A DNA stretch of 64,000 nt from Helicostylum pulchrum (taxonomy: Eukaryota; Mucoromycota; Mucoromycetes; Mucorales; Mucoraceae), in the NCBI GenBank assembly GCA_025677825.1, contig JAIXMO010000052.1:62001-126000 (forward strand), given 5' to 3'. Position 1 is the first letter of the stretch. Each line of letters begins with the position of its first letter. This document shows positions 36,007-48,451 of this stretch, piece after piece. The position numbers and the translations under genes are program-made. The notes beneath the pieces were generated by a model. The model was not told the DNA's origin. It saw nothing but the letters and a program-made list of their open reading frames with translations, and made no database searches.

Positions 36007-37585
36007 TTAAAGATAAAGACCTTCAGGAGTACCTTCACTCTTTCTATACAAGACCTTCTCTCTAGCCTTACGGAAATCTTCTGCAACAACCTTCATACGA
36101 CGTTCACGTAATGCCATTAAACCAGACTCTGTACAAATAGCCTAAACGCAATAATATTTAAAAAAAGGAACTAAAATAATGAATAAAATAAAAAATTTAC
36201 CTTGATATCAGCACCCGATAAATCATCCTTTGACATGACGAATTCCTCTAAATCGACATCATCAGATAATGTCATCCTCGAAGTATGAATGTTGAAAATT
36301 CTACGCTTAGTCTTTACATCAGGAAGAGGGAATTCAATCTTACGATCGATACGACCAGGACGAATCAATGCAGGATCTAAACTGTCGATTTTATTGGTAG
36401 CCATAATGACCTTGACATCACCTCTTGAATCAAAACCATCCAATTGATTCAATAATTCCAACATGGTACGTTGAATTTCACGTTCACCGCCTGAAGTAGA
36501 ATCATAACGCTTTGTACCAACAGCATCAATTTCATCAATAAAAACAATAGAAGGTGCATTCTCTTCTGCGACTCTGAATAATTCACGTACAAGTTTAGGT
36601 CCATCACCCAAATATTTTTGAATTAATTCAGAACCAACAATACGTAAGAAAGTAGCACTAGTTTGATTAGCAACTGCTTTAGCTAATAAAGTTTTACCGG
36701 TACCAGGTACACCATAAAGGATAACACCTTTTGGTGGTTTAATACCCATCTCCTCGTAAAGTTCAGGATGTGTAAGAGGTAACTCAACAGCTTCTTTAAT
36801 CTCCTGTACTTGTTTCTCCAATCCACCAATATCAGCATAAGACTCAGTAGGAGCCTTTTCTAATTTCATAACACTGACCATAGGATCTGTATCATCGCCA
36901 AGTACACCGACAACAGACATGGTCTTATGATGTAACAAAACACTGCAACCAGGTTCCAATAAGTCCTTATCGACAAAACTCATTACAGATACGTAATATT
37001 CAGGTCCTGTAGCTGAAGAAACAATAACGTGATCATCGTCAATAATTTCTTCTAATGAACCAACTGTCATGGGTGAACCACGAAGGTCATCTACTCTGGT
37101 TCTTTCTTCTTGATCTTTCTCTTCTTGAGGCTTGAGTCGTTCTTGGTTTTGTACGAATTCTTCTTCCAGTAACAAGTAATCCTTGATACGTTCCATCTTG
37201 AGCATCTTGAGACGACAACGTGTAGTAGGGTAAACTAAAAAAAAAAAAGTTTAATGTCTAATGTTAAAACACGTAAAGTAACTTTTAATATATTACCTTG
37301 AGGTAACTTTGCAGTAGTATCAGGTCCTCTCTTCTTCTTCTTTCCTACACGAGTGGGTACGGGAGGTTCCCACTTCTTTTTCTTGTCCTTTTCCTAAAAA
37401 AAATTGCGGTTTTTTTTTAGCACTTTTTGCTTTAAGCATCTTTTCTTTTTCTTTCTTTTTACCTTGTCCTTTTTATCATTGCCTCTTGGCATACCACCAG
37501 ATTGCGAATTACCCTATTTGTTAGGAGAATTATCAGTATACATTGTTTTCCGTATTATTATTTTCTTTGTTTTAAAAAGTACCAT
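36007..37585 (-). CDS. RPT2: 26S proteasome ATPase subunit RPT2
   Basis: Exons 37585-37583 (ATG only), 37513-37463, 37393-37297, 37234-36201, 36141-36007; 439 residues, as in other species. After splicing the start is [12 protein letters not shown], giving the N-myristoylation site at Gly2 typical of Rpt2. The OB region ([18 protein letters not shown]) is followed by AAA+ motifs: Walker [12 protein letters not shown], Walker [16 protein letters not shown], the arginine-finger region [14 protein letters not shown]. The C-terminal EGLYL is the HbYX motif that opens the 20S gate (family knowledge). The coding part of exon 1 is just the start codon, followed by GTACTT. Tail-to-tail with TATDN1 and head-to-head with INO80C (248 bp). 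Confidence 0.95.
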
Positions 37586-37833
37586 ATTAAATAATTTCTT
37601 TTTTGTTTAATAAAAAAAAAAAAAGTACGAAATGGTTAAAGAGCGTGTACAATTGAAATAGCCTGCGCGTCCCTTTGAATAGTTATGTACGTCAGCTCCG
37701 TGACTGTTTTAATGGGTTTCTCAACCGTCTTATTCTTTTTTTCGAATTGGGCTTTTTTTAAAATTATATCTTTGTGTGCAAAAAAAGAAGGAGTAAAGAA
37801 TGTAAGCACTTGTAGTTTCTTTTTTATTTCAGT
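37586..37833. promoter_or_regulatory. Divergent promoter of RPT2 and INO80C
   Basis: 248 bp between the two start codons. It holds A/T tracts and no proteasome-element motif (GGTGGCAAA) that I could see on either strand. Confidence 0.45.
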
Positions 37834-38390
37834 ATGTCGTCTAAACAGTCATCACAATTAGGGTTAAATCAACAAAGAAGTCATATTTTGGAAAGAGGGT
37901 AGATATATAAATATATATATATATATAAACTTTAGCTCTTTAAAGTTGTACTTACTTTAAATAGAATGCAGTTGAAAGCGACGACGATTATGAAGGACCA
38001 TTAAACCTTTTAACATCAAAACGACCCTTTAAAAACCCTAGATACAAGAGTGCTAAAAAGAACAAAAACTTGAAACAAATTCTTACAATGGAAAGAGACC
38101 AAGTATTTGCGCTAGATATCCCAACATGTAAAAAAAAAGATCCTTTTATTGTTTTGTTGTTTTTAGCATGTACTAAAATATACATAATAGATGAAAACAT
38201 TGAATGTGCACCTTCTGTTTTACCACAAAAAAAGTATTGCGATATTACAGGCTTAGATGCGAAATACACTGATCCCAAGACAAGTTTACGATATCATAAT
38301 GCAGAAATTTATCAATTTATTAGTACTTTAGGTGTTTCTAATGTTCAAGCTTATCTAGCAAGTAGAAATGCTGCTGTCGTTCTTAAATAA
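37834..38390 (+). CDS. IES6: INO80 complex subunit C / Ies6
   Basis: Proposed exons: 37834-37898, 37979-38127, 38191-38390; 137 residues. RPFKNPRYKSAKKNKNLKQI is the conserved FKNP..K..LKQIL motif of INO80C/Ies6, and the C-terminus (ENIECAPSVLPQKKYCD, ITGLDAKYTDPKTSLRYHN) is a YL1-C domain. Ies6 works with Arp5 in the INO80 chromatin remodeler (family knowledge). The first intron's acceptor is uncertain. A TAG at 37962-37963 would break the frame; the AAG at 37976-37978 keeps it and gives ERGDDDYEGP. The last intron (CAT-GTAAAA..AATAG) is firm, joining PTYEN. Stop codons of this gene and of the converging ankyrin gene are 16 bp apart. Confidence 0.88.
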
Positions 38391-38406
38391 TAATAAATAA
38401 ACCTTA

Positions 38407-39094
38407 TCATTCCTCATCTGTATCCTCCTACAAAAATATATCGATGGTTAGCGAAAATTATTAAAAGAGAAATCATTTTTACCATTTCGTATCCTGCTAA
38501 TGCTTGGTCTATCAATGCTCTCATATCATCATTTCTACCTACAACAAAATCTGCAACTGTCGAATTGGCCTTATTATGAATTCTATTTTATATAAAAGTG
38601 TTAGATGTCGTGCTTTATATACACATATATATATATTGAAAGTATATACCTAGGATCAGCTCCAGAATCCAAAAGAATATCAACCATACTAACTGCAACC
38701 TCTGGATCCTCTTCGTACTGTACTGCTAAATGCAAAGGTGTATTACCTTGTTTATTACGTAAATTGACATTGACGTTAGGAATATCAACAATCATCTCTA
38801 AACACGTCAAAGACCCAAATCTAGAGCTATATTCCTATATTAATATGTGTGTATGTGTATGTGTATATATTCGATATTACCAGTAATGAAGTGCTGTGTC
38901 GCCTAAACCGTCGGCATGGTTAATATCTACGTCTCCTTCCTTAAGAACGTCTTCCAACATTTCGTCTTGATCATTTCTGCATGCTGCTAATAAGAGATCG
39001 TCTTTATAAAGTAAAAGCTTCTAAGTACCGAGTTGTGTTTTTTTTAATAAGGTTGTTATAACCTACCGTCTGTGGCTCCTGGATTATCGACCAT
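38407..39094 (-). CDS. Small ankyrin-repeat protein
   Basis: Exons 39094-39067, 39001-38881, 38826-38650, 38582-38483, 38427-38407; 148 residues. Ankyrin features: NDQDEMLEDVLKEGDVDINH, GDTALHYCSRFGSLTCLEM, KQGNTPLHLAVQYEED, VDILLDSGADPRIHN; about three repeats and an acidic end EDTDEE. The first intron ends AAG and the second acceptor is chosen so that LHYCS reads in frame. The size and acidic tail resemble Yar1-like small fungal ankyrin proteins (a chaperone of ribosomal protein uS3 in yeast), but this is a loose comparison. Complete. Confidence 0.83.
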
Positions 39095-39947
39095 GGTTAT
39101 TTAAATTTATAAATGAGGAAACAAAAAAACAAAAAAAAAGTGCTTGAAACAGAAAAACGAGTGGATTTTACTGGTCTGAACCTAAACAAGTTTCTGAAAA
39201 AAAAATATTTTGCTTCAGTCATTGACACATAAAGCTAATTATTCTTTCGTGAGGCGTTACTAGTATATCTGTTCTTAAAAAAGATAAATAAAAATGGTTT
39301 TAGGAAAGACTTTTACACAAAACCTCAAATACTTTTTTTTCCAGCCCTCGGCTGTAATAGGAAAAAGAAGATAACATTAGATGTCTTTTTTTGTACCACA
39401 GCATGTGGCATTGAAAGCGTTATCTAGTTTCTACGGTAAATTGGATTCAAAGCAGAAAATAGAATAACACAAAACCAAAAAAGTATAGCGTGCAGCTGCA
39501 TAATCTATTCAATTCAAAATAGTATATATTCTAGTTGATCTTATATCGATCAATTGCATAGAATGGGTCGATCTATTTTTTATTTATTTTTTGTTACAGA
39601 AAGAACGGTTTTCTAGGAAGAGAATGCCCCGGGATATACGTATTATTCTGATAGTAGGGGACTTGATTTTTAGCTTCTTTAGTGGAATGTATAATAAATT
39701 ATAGACAAGGTACATCTTTATATACATATACGGATGGACGTACCTTTTAATTTACCAAAAAAAAAAATCAGGTACATTCATTAACTATCCCGCAAATAAT
39801 TGTTAATTGTTATAAAGGTTATTTGGGGTTGTACAGTTTACTTGTTCCTAAATTTGGAACTGTTCCAAGCCTTAATTTGGGTAACATTTCTACCCTTCGT
39901 TATTTTCTTTTACTTTTGTACCTTTTTTTCTTCTCTTTTAAATACAC
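39095..39947. other. Divergent intergenic region
   Basis: 850 bp between the diverging ankyrin and LEA2-like genes. No gene or relic recognised. A TTTTC/C-rich block precedes the ATG at 39948. Confidence 0.5.
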
Positions 39948-41099
39948 ATGCAACAAGATTCCCGTCATCCCTATAAACCAGATCCTTATAAAGCAGTAAG
40001 AAAACCTCCTAGTCCAGGTAGAGGAAGAAAAAAAAAAGAAGGGTGAAAATTAAAAAAAAAATCTTACTTTTTTTTCTGTTCTGTTTTAGATGGTTATTAT
40101 GATTCAGAACAAATTCATTCGAGATCTGCTTCAGAAAGTAGCACGACACGGTTGTCAGTAGCACCTAACCAAACTAGTTCTGATATGTATAATGGAGACT
40201 ATTATCAGCAAGATCCATATGCACCTAGACAAGTAGAAAAAAAAAAAAAGAAAAAGAGAAATAACCCACAACAACCCGAAAAGAGAGCAAATTCGTATTT
40301 ACCATATACAAATCATACCAGAGACCCATATACAGTTGAACCGGTTTACTTGCAAGAAGAAGATCATTTACCAAGCTTCAATTCACCTCACAGTCATCAT
40401 GGCCGTGGTCCTGTAGGATCCATTTTACAAGATAATATTGTTATGGATACAATAAACGACGAAAATGATTATTATGACAACAATAACGACAGTAACGATA
40501 TCCACAAAAAAGAACAAGTATTACCACCTAGTATAAAAAAGAGCTGGTGGGTAAGATTAGGTATCAGCGGTAAAAAACTTGTATTTACCCTATTTGGCTT
40601 TCTTGGAGTGATTGTTATTATCTGGTATTTTGTATGGCCCAGAACTCCCACTTTACATTTTTTAGATGCTGGATTGAAGTCAGGTGGTATTTATACACCA
40701 ACCTCGATGGAAGCTGTCTGGACTGTAAATTTCACTGTAATTAATGAGGACAATTGGGTTCCAACCTTGATTAATAATTTCGCGGTAAGCGTCCTAGATC
40801 GTTCGACTGGCGAGGTATTCGGCTCTGGTAACACTAACCGTCTAAAATTATCTCCAAGATCAATTAGTCAGATTATACCTGTTGACATTTACATCAATTT
40901 CACGAGAGATGCTACAAGTCAAACCTTGATGAATTTAAGAGACTCTTGTATGTTTATCAATAGAGATCAAGGTTCTGCTCCCAAACAAGCATTAGATATT
41001 CAATTTAGTGTTGTTTATTATATAGCTGGCATAGTATGGAATCCTATTTCTACATTTAGTCCACTAGGTTATTTCCAATGTCCTATGCCTCCATCATAA
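39948..41099 (+). CDS. LEA2/NHL-like single-pass membrane protein
   Basis: Exons 39948-40017 and 40090-41099; 359 residues. A hydrophilic cytosolic N-terminal half contains KKKKKKR (about 70) and Asn/Asp-rich stretches. One transmembrane helix follows (KKLVFTLFGFLGVIVIIWYF, about 185-207), then an extracytosolic domain of about 150 residues with N-glycosylation sequons (NFTV, NFTR) and a beta-rich pattern (MEAVWTVNFTVINEDNWVP, ISQIIPVDIYINF). This layout matches fungal LEA-14/NHL-type proteins of unknown function. Cysteines CMF and FQC near the end may pair. Family call by layout, not by a diagnostic motif. Confidence 0.75.
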
Positions 41100-41704
41100 T
41101 AAATTCTACTTATTTATTTATACATATAAAACATGAGTTGCACAAAATATACCCCTCTTTTTTTATATTCTACTTCTTTAAATACGCCATTACATTACAT
41201 TTTAGGGTAATATGCATCCCGTTTTAATCTGTTGTTCCTTTCCCGGTAAATTGTACTGACTGACTGACTTAACATACTTGCTGTAACAACAAACAAAACA
41301 AAAACAGAAAAAGAAGGTATTATTTACTACCATACCTTATTTTTTGCCGTATATATTTTTTTTTAGACTTTACTGCGGTAAAAAGTAATAGACTGTTCTC
41401 CAAATCAGAAAGAATTACATGTCTAGATAAAAACTGCAACATATTTTGGAACGATTGCTTGGCGGAGTAATTCACAGTTTTTATGTATTTTGTAGAGAAG
41501 AGGGTATATTTTGTGCAACTCATGTTTAAAACATAAACGTAATTTTTAGCACTCAGACCATTTTGTCCCAAATAGCAGTAGTATTTTATCAGACGAATCA
41601 ATTTGGTATTAAAAAAGCCTTTAGTGCATTTCTAATTTTTCTTTTTATAGCTCTTTTTTTTTTCTTTTTTGTTCTTCTTTCGCTTCCATATACACACAAA
41701 AAAA
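41100..41704. other. Intergenic region
   Basis: No gene supported. A short TGAC repeat lies at 41257-41269 and a T-rich tract precedes the arrestin-like ATG. Confidence 0.5.
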
Positions 41705-43322
41705 ATGATGAATGCTTTTGGAAAAAGTATTGAACTTAAAATTAACGTTCACTCTGAAGAAATATTATTACTGGGAGAAGCAGAAGAAGCAGCGGGTAAA
41801 ATGCTGCAAGGATCACTTGTATTAAATTTAACAGAGCCTATAAAAGTAAAATCTATACACATGTCATTTATTGGCAAAATGAAAGTATCTTGGTCTGAAG
41901 GTAAATACATTATTCATTTTATTTTGGGTATCATTGTTGACTCTTTTTTTTATAGGCGTTGGACACCACCAGCATTATCATAAACAAGAACGCACAATTT
42001 TATCTCATGTCTGGGAATTCGTTAAACCTCAATTACATTCAACTCAATCCTCAAACCGAACAGCCTCAAGCTCGAGCACACCTCATAAAAAGAGCATATT
42101 ATTAAACGCTGGAAAGCACAAGTGGGATTTTGAGTTCTTGTTACCAGGCAACTTGCCTCAAACACTGGAGTCCGATATTGGTAGCGTCAGCTACAGGCTC
42201 AAGGCGACCATTGAAAGATCAGCATTTATTCAAAATACCGTAAAAAAGAGAAACATTCGTATTATACGTTGTGTTCTACCTTCTGAATTTGAACTTGTAC
42301 AATCCTTGGAAATTCATAACACATGGGCTCAAAAGATGGTCTACGATATCAGTGTACCTTCCAAATTATATGCTTTCAATGATACCATCCCTATTTCGTT
42401 TAAGATCTTACCTATTGCTTCACATTTGAGAGTACATGCCATCATGGCTTCCATCAAAGAGTACTGTACCTATACTGCAAATGAGCATACAAAGACCGAT
42501 ACTCGTATCGTACGTTTGGTAAGATTAGATAATCCTTTTTCAGAAGCTGTATCAAATGCTTCCGTATCTTCCCCTCCTACATGGGATAGAGTGTTGGATT
42601 TACCTGTTCCTTCTAAATCGCCCATCATCTTTGCAGATGCAGATAGTGAAATGATTCGTATTAGACATAGACTCAAGTTTGTTATTGCTTTAGCAAATGC
42701 CGATGGTCATATATCTGAACTCCGTTGTGCTGTGCAAATTATCGTGGTGGAATCATTTGCTGTAACTGAAGAATTGATCTCTTTACCTGCTTACGATGAA
42801 ATGTGGAGATCTGTACCGTACCATCCGCAAGTATTAGAGACTCTACGCAACCGCAATTCTATATCTGAGCAAGGTTCCAGTGAACCTTGTTTGCTCTCTT
42901 CAACCCCACCGCCTCGTGAGTTACGTGCTTCCAGGCAGCCTGTAACCATTAGTGGCTGGTCTCGTTTATTATCTGTCTCTTCATCTGCTATGCCTGTAGT
43001 AGATCGAACAAACTTGGAAGGGGAAGATGATACCTCTTCCGAAACTACAACTCTGTCAAGGCCCATGGCTATCCCTAGATCAAATAATGGTAGTAGGCAT
43101 CATTCTAGACAACCTTCGGTAGAATTCCCCGTAGAAGAAGACCTTGGAATAAATAACTCTTTATCTCAGCAACCGCTTTGGTGGAATGGTATCGATCTAG
43201 GAAAGGTACCTTCTTACCGTAGTGTATCAACATTAGATAGTAATATGTTAGCAGCTTCTTTACCCCCAGCTTATGATTCCTTAACTGCTGCGTTCGCTAA
43301 CACAAACTCACCGCGATATTAA
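41705..43322 (+). CDS. Arrestin-domain protein, alpha-arrestin/ART type
   Basis: Exons 41705-41900 and 41956-43322; 520 residues. The arrestin N-domain is seen in LLGEAEEAAGKMLQGSLVLN, IKVKSIHMSFIGKMKVSW and WDFEFLLPGNLPQTLES; SVSYRLKATIERS is the hallmark YRL strand. The C-domain begins near KMVYDISVPSKLYAFND and includes ISFKILPI and IRHRLKFVIAL. The tail is Ser-rich and carries LPPAYDSL (a PPxY site for Rsp5/NEDD4 ligases) and LPAYDEMW. Such proteins bring ubiquitin ligase to plasma-membrane transporters for endocytosis (family knowledge). Two consecutive ATGs start the gene; the first was taken. Confidence 0.9.
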
Positions 43323-44820
43323 CCATATATACAAATATATAAAAATATCCTCTAGCAGTTATCCATATATGTACAATTGTCATTATATAATAGCTATATA
43401 CATTCTTTTTTTTTATATCATACAATTCTATCTAGTTGATCATATGTTAATAAAGTACAAATCCACAATGTGCTTGCTATTTTTTTTAAAAAAAAACATG
43501 GATACTCTTATTTTTTAGTCAGTTTTTTTTTTTTTGTTATTGTGTAATATGTGAGCCGTGAGATTTCTTAAAAAAAAAAAGGACGGGAGATATTTTAGCT
43601 CTTATGGGTTTATGTAACATAACTGTAATCATGAGTGCTGTGAGAAAATACCTACCTTTGACACTTCCAGATATAAATAAAATAATACATCTGCCATTTA
43701 GTTACATTATCCAGCAGTCTTTATCTGGTAATTTAAGTCATAAGGAAAAGAGATTATCTCAATGCTAGATGCCAATAACGAGTAATAACATTAAATAAAA
43801 TGTCGCTATTAACACTACTGTCAAATTAAAAGGTGTCCGATTTTCCTATCAAAGAATAAAAATCTAAATTGATGATACATTAGCTATACACTTGTATCGA
43901 GAAACTATTATGTATCGATGAGCAATGGTAGTGTTTCGAAAAATGTTTTTAGATTATTCAATAGTTAGTAGATGAATATATACGTATGCACAATAGCGCT
44001 ATAAAGAATTATATTATATGCACAGACCGATAATCTTATATGTCTGCAAATAATAACAAACAATAAAAGATGGCAATATGTATACACGTCTAAGCAAATA
44101 AGAATTCGTCAACTTGAATACTCATCCTAATCATTTTAGTATTTATTTTTCTAATTTGGTGATCAATCGGGTTTTCGATGCAAACCATATCTAAACCTTA
44201 AAAAAAAAAATTGCATTATCTTTGCTATTCCGGTAGATAATCATAAAAAAAAGATAAATGATAACCAAGATATCTTTTATTTGTTTTCGTACTGATACAT
44301 AAAAAAAAAATACAATCTAAAGAAGTACAGAACTAAAGTGTGATCAAGGGAGCAAAACATTTTTGGATCAATAAATCTCCATAATAAAGTTTAGGTTTTT
44401 ATTCGGGAAACATAAAATTCCAGAAAAGTATATTTGTACTCCCCTTCTTCATACTTACCCAAGCATGATGCTCAAAGAGGTACTATAAAAGAAGTGAATT
44501 TGTCCTATTTATCCTTTTAAAGTTTTTTTTGTTGCTTTTCCTACTGATAAAAAAGATTAATATACTTTATCTCCGTACAACATTAGCGGGGGTATCAGTA
44601 ATGATAACCATTGTATTTTTCGGGTTGAGAGCTGAGATCTGAGCTACGTGTGTGTTTGCTAACCTCAGACCAGTAAAGAAAAATGTGTAAATGTGTTGAA
44701 CTAATGAGCACATGACGAACTTTGTTTCTATTTCCGTGGATCTATATAAACAAGCCTATTTTTTTTGGCCTCGACTTTTTTTCGCTTTTATTTTTATTAT
44801 TTTTATATTTACTCTTCGAT
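43323..44820. other. Intergenic region
   Basis: 1.5 kb of AT-rich DNA with no gene or clear relic. Palindromic T8A9 tract (43481-43498) lies past the arrestin gene. The last 60 bp before the bZIP start are T-rich. Confidence 0.5.
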
Positions 44821-46176
44821 ATGGAATCTACTACTCCCTTACCTAATATAATGACATCAACAAATCTTTCCTCGGTTGAAAACCATGGGTCCTCTATTTT
44901 AAGTTATACCTCTATGGAACAAACGTCATCTGCCATTAATCCCACTAATGTACTTGAAAAACAACATTTATCCGATGAAATAAATTTTTGTAAGAATCAA
45001 TTATTTACTACATAAATCGATTCTAAATTGACAGTTTTTATTTTAGCGCAAATAGGCAGCATGGATAGCAGTAACGCGACATTTACCATATCTTGTGACG
45101 ATGATAATCAGAGTATTGGTAGGTGTGATTTTATTTAACCGTGTGAAAGTTATGTCATGCCTAATATATTTTATTAGATAGTAACGACTCAAGCATTAAA
45201 ATTACAGGGCGCCAATCAATAATCAAAGAACTTTATGTAAGACTACTTAAAAACGAAAGTGAGATAAAAAAAAACTAATTTTACGTTTTATTATAAGGAT
45301 GATGATGAAGATCCAAAAACTAAACGCAAAGCCCAAAATAGAGTAGCGCAAAGAGCATTTAGGGAACGAAAAGAACGTTATGTGAAAAAACTTGAGAATC
45401 GAATTAAACAGATGCAAGAGAATCACGTTCGCATCACAACACAACTCTCGCTAGAAAATCAACAATTAAAATCTATTGTTTGTAAATTAAGAGAACAGCT
45501 GTGCGATAGCGTGGGTATACAAGTAGAAGATAAATCTTGGTTTTCTACTGCTAATAGTTCATCCAATGTGAATTCGTTGTATACATCTCCTTGCACTACT
45601 ACGACATTTAAACCCCTTCTAATTCGACCCTCCTTCATTTCTGAAAGCTCAATTAGTCTTGCCTCTACTCCCAATAACCACAAGAAGCAGAAAAAGTGCC
45701 ATATCACTATGAATGAATCTGGTACAACTGATCCCGAAAAGAATCGAAAAAAGCCTTCTTCATCCTGTCAACAAATTAAATTCTCAATTAGTACACCTGC
45801 TACACTTCGCGCAGACTCATATAACGAATCCGTTCGTAAAAGTGAACACATTCCCGCAGTTCAACTCTATCCTGATCACAAACATCCCGCCAACTATATG
45901 ATAGGTAGTAGGGAGCAAAATGGTACACCTCATTTAAATGTCTCACCTACGTTATCGCCTACAACTAATTACTACTCTAGTTGTAGTGTCACCAGTACTT
46001 CTTCAGATGAAGATGAAAAGAATACTGCCACTGGCGGTAATGACCAAGAATTCGGCGATATCCTAGAATCTTTTCTGGGCACACATGATATCTCTCCGTA
46101 TGCCAACAATAATAGTTTGTCGTCTGCATTAATTGTAAAGCAGTTTTTACGGGCGTCTTCCAATTTTGACTCTTAG
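44821..46176 (+). CDS. bZIP transcription factor, Pap1/Yap family
   Basis: Exons 44821-44989, 45047-45118, 45178-45236, 45298-46176; 392 residues. The basic region KRKAQNRVAQRAFRERKERY (about 110-128) has the N-x3-Q-x2-F-R pattern of Yap/Pap1 proteins, distinct from the usual N-x3-A-x2-CR. A leucine-zipper heptad follows (LENRIKQMQENHVRITTQL, LENQQLKSIVCKLREQL). The rest is Ser/Thr-rich. The C-terminal part lacks the clustered CSE-type cysteine domain that senses peroxide in yeast Yap1, so redox control is doubtful. Pap1/Yap factors regulate stress and metal responses (family knowledge). The third intron ends AAG, placing DDDEDPKTKRKAQ directly after KELY. Confidence 0.9.
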
Positions 46177-46640
46177 AATTATACATATATAAATTTTACA
46201 ATTATTGTGCTACTTTTACGTCCTTTATAGAGTTTGTTTTTTACGTTTTACGCTTTTCTGTTAATATATACGTATACATGTATGGTTACTTCCCTTATTT
46301 AATAAAATTGTAAATAGTTTCTCAAAAACCTTTGGGGAACAAGTAAAACACTTGAGATAGTGTAGAGTTTTGTGTGACATTGGTTAGAATAGTACGCGTC
46401 ATATAACAATTGTATTGGTTAAATTCTGGTTTTTTTTTTTTTTGCTGTAGTGCTTACGATACCAATCCACATTTACTTAACTGGCCAATTCGATATTCAA
46501 AGGAAAGTACTTGTTTTAAAAAGAAACGTCTTGTAACGGAAAGTCTACTTTTCTGGTAACATTTTGCTGGTTTGTATGTTATACAAATATTTAGTGTTTA
46601 ATTATGATTTATTAAAAAAAATTGAAAGAATGAGAGAAAA
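46177..46640. other. Intergenic region
   Basis: AT-rich DNA between the bZIP gene and the Tc1 relic. No gene seen; the relic's terminal inverted repeat should fall near 46600 but was not identified. Confidence 0.45.
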
Positions 46641-46644
46641 AAAA

Positions 46645-47490
46645 GGGGTTTTCCACCTTTTGTCTGAATAACGGCAGCACATCTATCTGGCGTGGACCTA
46701 ACTAACTTTTTAGTGACCTCAAGGTCGAGGCAATGTACTCTTTTTTTAGGCGAGCCCTGAGATTACTAAAGTTCGTACGCAAGCACTTTTTTTCTTCAAT
46801 TTCTTTTGCAGTACTGCCTACAGGTGCTCCATCGGATTTAAATCCGAACTTTGAGGAGGTCAGAAATCTATTTAGTCCATCGTTACTCTTTCTCTAAACC
46901 GAATGGCACACGAAACTCTATGGGGACTGGCGTTGTCCTCTTGGAATAAATATTGAGATCCGGGATCATATTTGTCTTGATCGACGTTTCCTTCCATAAA
47001 CACGAGAGAGCCCCGCTCCAAATCATTACAGAACACTTTCCAAGCCTTTCTAACTACTTCTATTATGTTCTTAGGGTTGCATTTTTCTCTGGCTAGTCTA
47101 ATTACGCGGATGCTACGATCATTCTCTACAACTCGATATCCTGAATCATAACGCCAAATATTTTTTTTCCATTGTTCAAATGTCAAATTCTTTTTACTTT
47201 TATCCCATTCCAAGCGTTTAGTCATCTGGTTTTTGCGCTGTTGTATGTGACTAATGCCCTGTATTATGTAGATATTTAATCATGGTATCACGACATATGC
47301 TAATGCCAGATGCACGAATGTTAGACAGGTCGAGCTGAAAGGTTTGAATTGACCTGTCTCGACACTATATGCAGACACTTCATAAGTCGAGCATTCATCT
47401 TAAGAGGACTTCCAGGACGCTTAAATTGGAGTTTAGTACTACGAGTTTCCTTAGATTGTTTGCTTGCGTTTTTGATAACTAATAGAATAA
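46645..47490 (-). mobile_element. Degenerate Tc1/mariner transposase
   Basis: On the minus strand: a decayed helix-turn-helix part (TRSTKLQFKRPGSPLKMNARL near 47440), then LEWDKSKKNLTFEQWKKNIW (47210-47150), GSLVFMEGNVDQDKYD (near 46990), QEDNASPHRV (near 46920), and after a stop PPQSSDLNPMEHL (near 46845) and LVRSTPDRCAAVIQTKGGKP (near 46690). The DNA-P-H and SDLNP-E motifs carry the second and third catalytic acids of Tc1; the first region has lost the usual DES. Several stops and frame changes make it dead. Terminal inverted repeats and TA target sites not identified by eye. Confidence 0.85.
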
Positions 47491-48450
47491 GATATATCCA
47501 AAATATGGGAGATTTTATTTAATTTATGACAACCACATTGAATGAGGCCAGAAGCTCCTCCTAAATGGTATTCTGAAAGTTCTTTTTTTTTTTTGTAATT
47601 TATTATATCTGAGAGAGGCATTTATTTAATACTATAAAAAGATAGAATAAGCAGGTAATAAAATGGGGTACGCCAGGTGGTAGCAGTTATTTGATATACT
47701 ACGGGGTGACCAAAAGGTTATTGCAGTGCGATATCAGTTCGATATACATTGGAAGTAAATGAGGCGGTTCGAAAGTAACTATTGTAGAAAGCGCTTAATG
47801 AGGAGTTGAAAGACGACTTACACTGTGGTTATACTTTACTTTTGAAAAAGGGCTATGACATCCCGGGTGGGAATATATGTTTGGATAGTTTTCAAATGTG
47901 GCACTTGAATGGAGGCAGAGAGATTGGGGGGAGGAGAGAGTGCCGCTTCGAGAGTACGTAAAGCAACAACAGTCTTTCTACTTCAATATTAGTTTACATA
48001 TCTGGTCCTTTCAAGCAAATTTGAGTTCGTGTTACCAGAAACAAACTTTGTCTGTCCTTTTTTAGACGGTTTGTAAACCCCCCCCCCCCAAAAAAAAAGC
48101 CTGTTGTGAGGTTGTGGTAAGGTGGGTTTATACAGTCTGAACCAGAAGCCTGCCTTTATAAAAAAAAGTAATAGTAAAAAGTAGAAACCCATGGTATGGT
48201 ATAGGAGAAATATCGGATTTATAAAAGGAAGAGTCTCACTCTATATCACCCAACACAATTGTAAGACTGCTTAATGAATCTCCAGTTTAGAGATCTCTCG
48301 TATCAGTTCCCGGTCAATTAGGTAACCCTCGATATACTTTGTACCAGAGTAACATCAGGTGATACTCGAATTAGATATAAATTTAGAAAAACATACTATC
48401 AATAAAATTAAGTCCTTTTATTCGTTTAGCGCCTATAAAAACCGTAGTAT
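47491..48450. other. Spacer with possible repeat fragments
   Basis: No gene supported. A minus-strand frame at 48192-47989 reads FRLYKPTLPQPHNRLFF and PSKKGQTKFVSGNTN but also codes a Gly run from a C-run (48080-48089), and is doubtful. The 14-bp phrase aaaatggggtacgc at 47662 recurs at 63942. Confidence 0.4.
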
Positions 48451-48451
48451 G

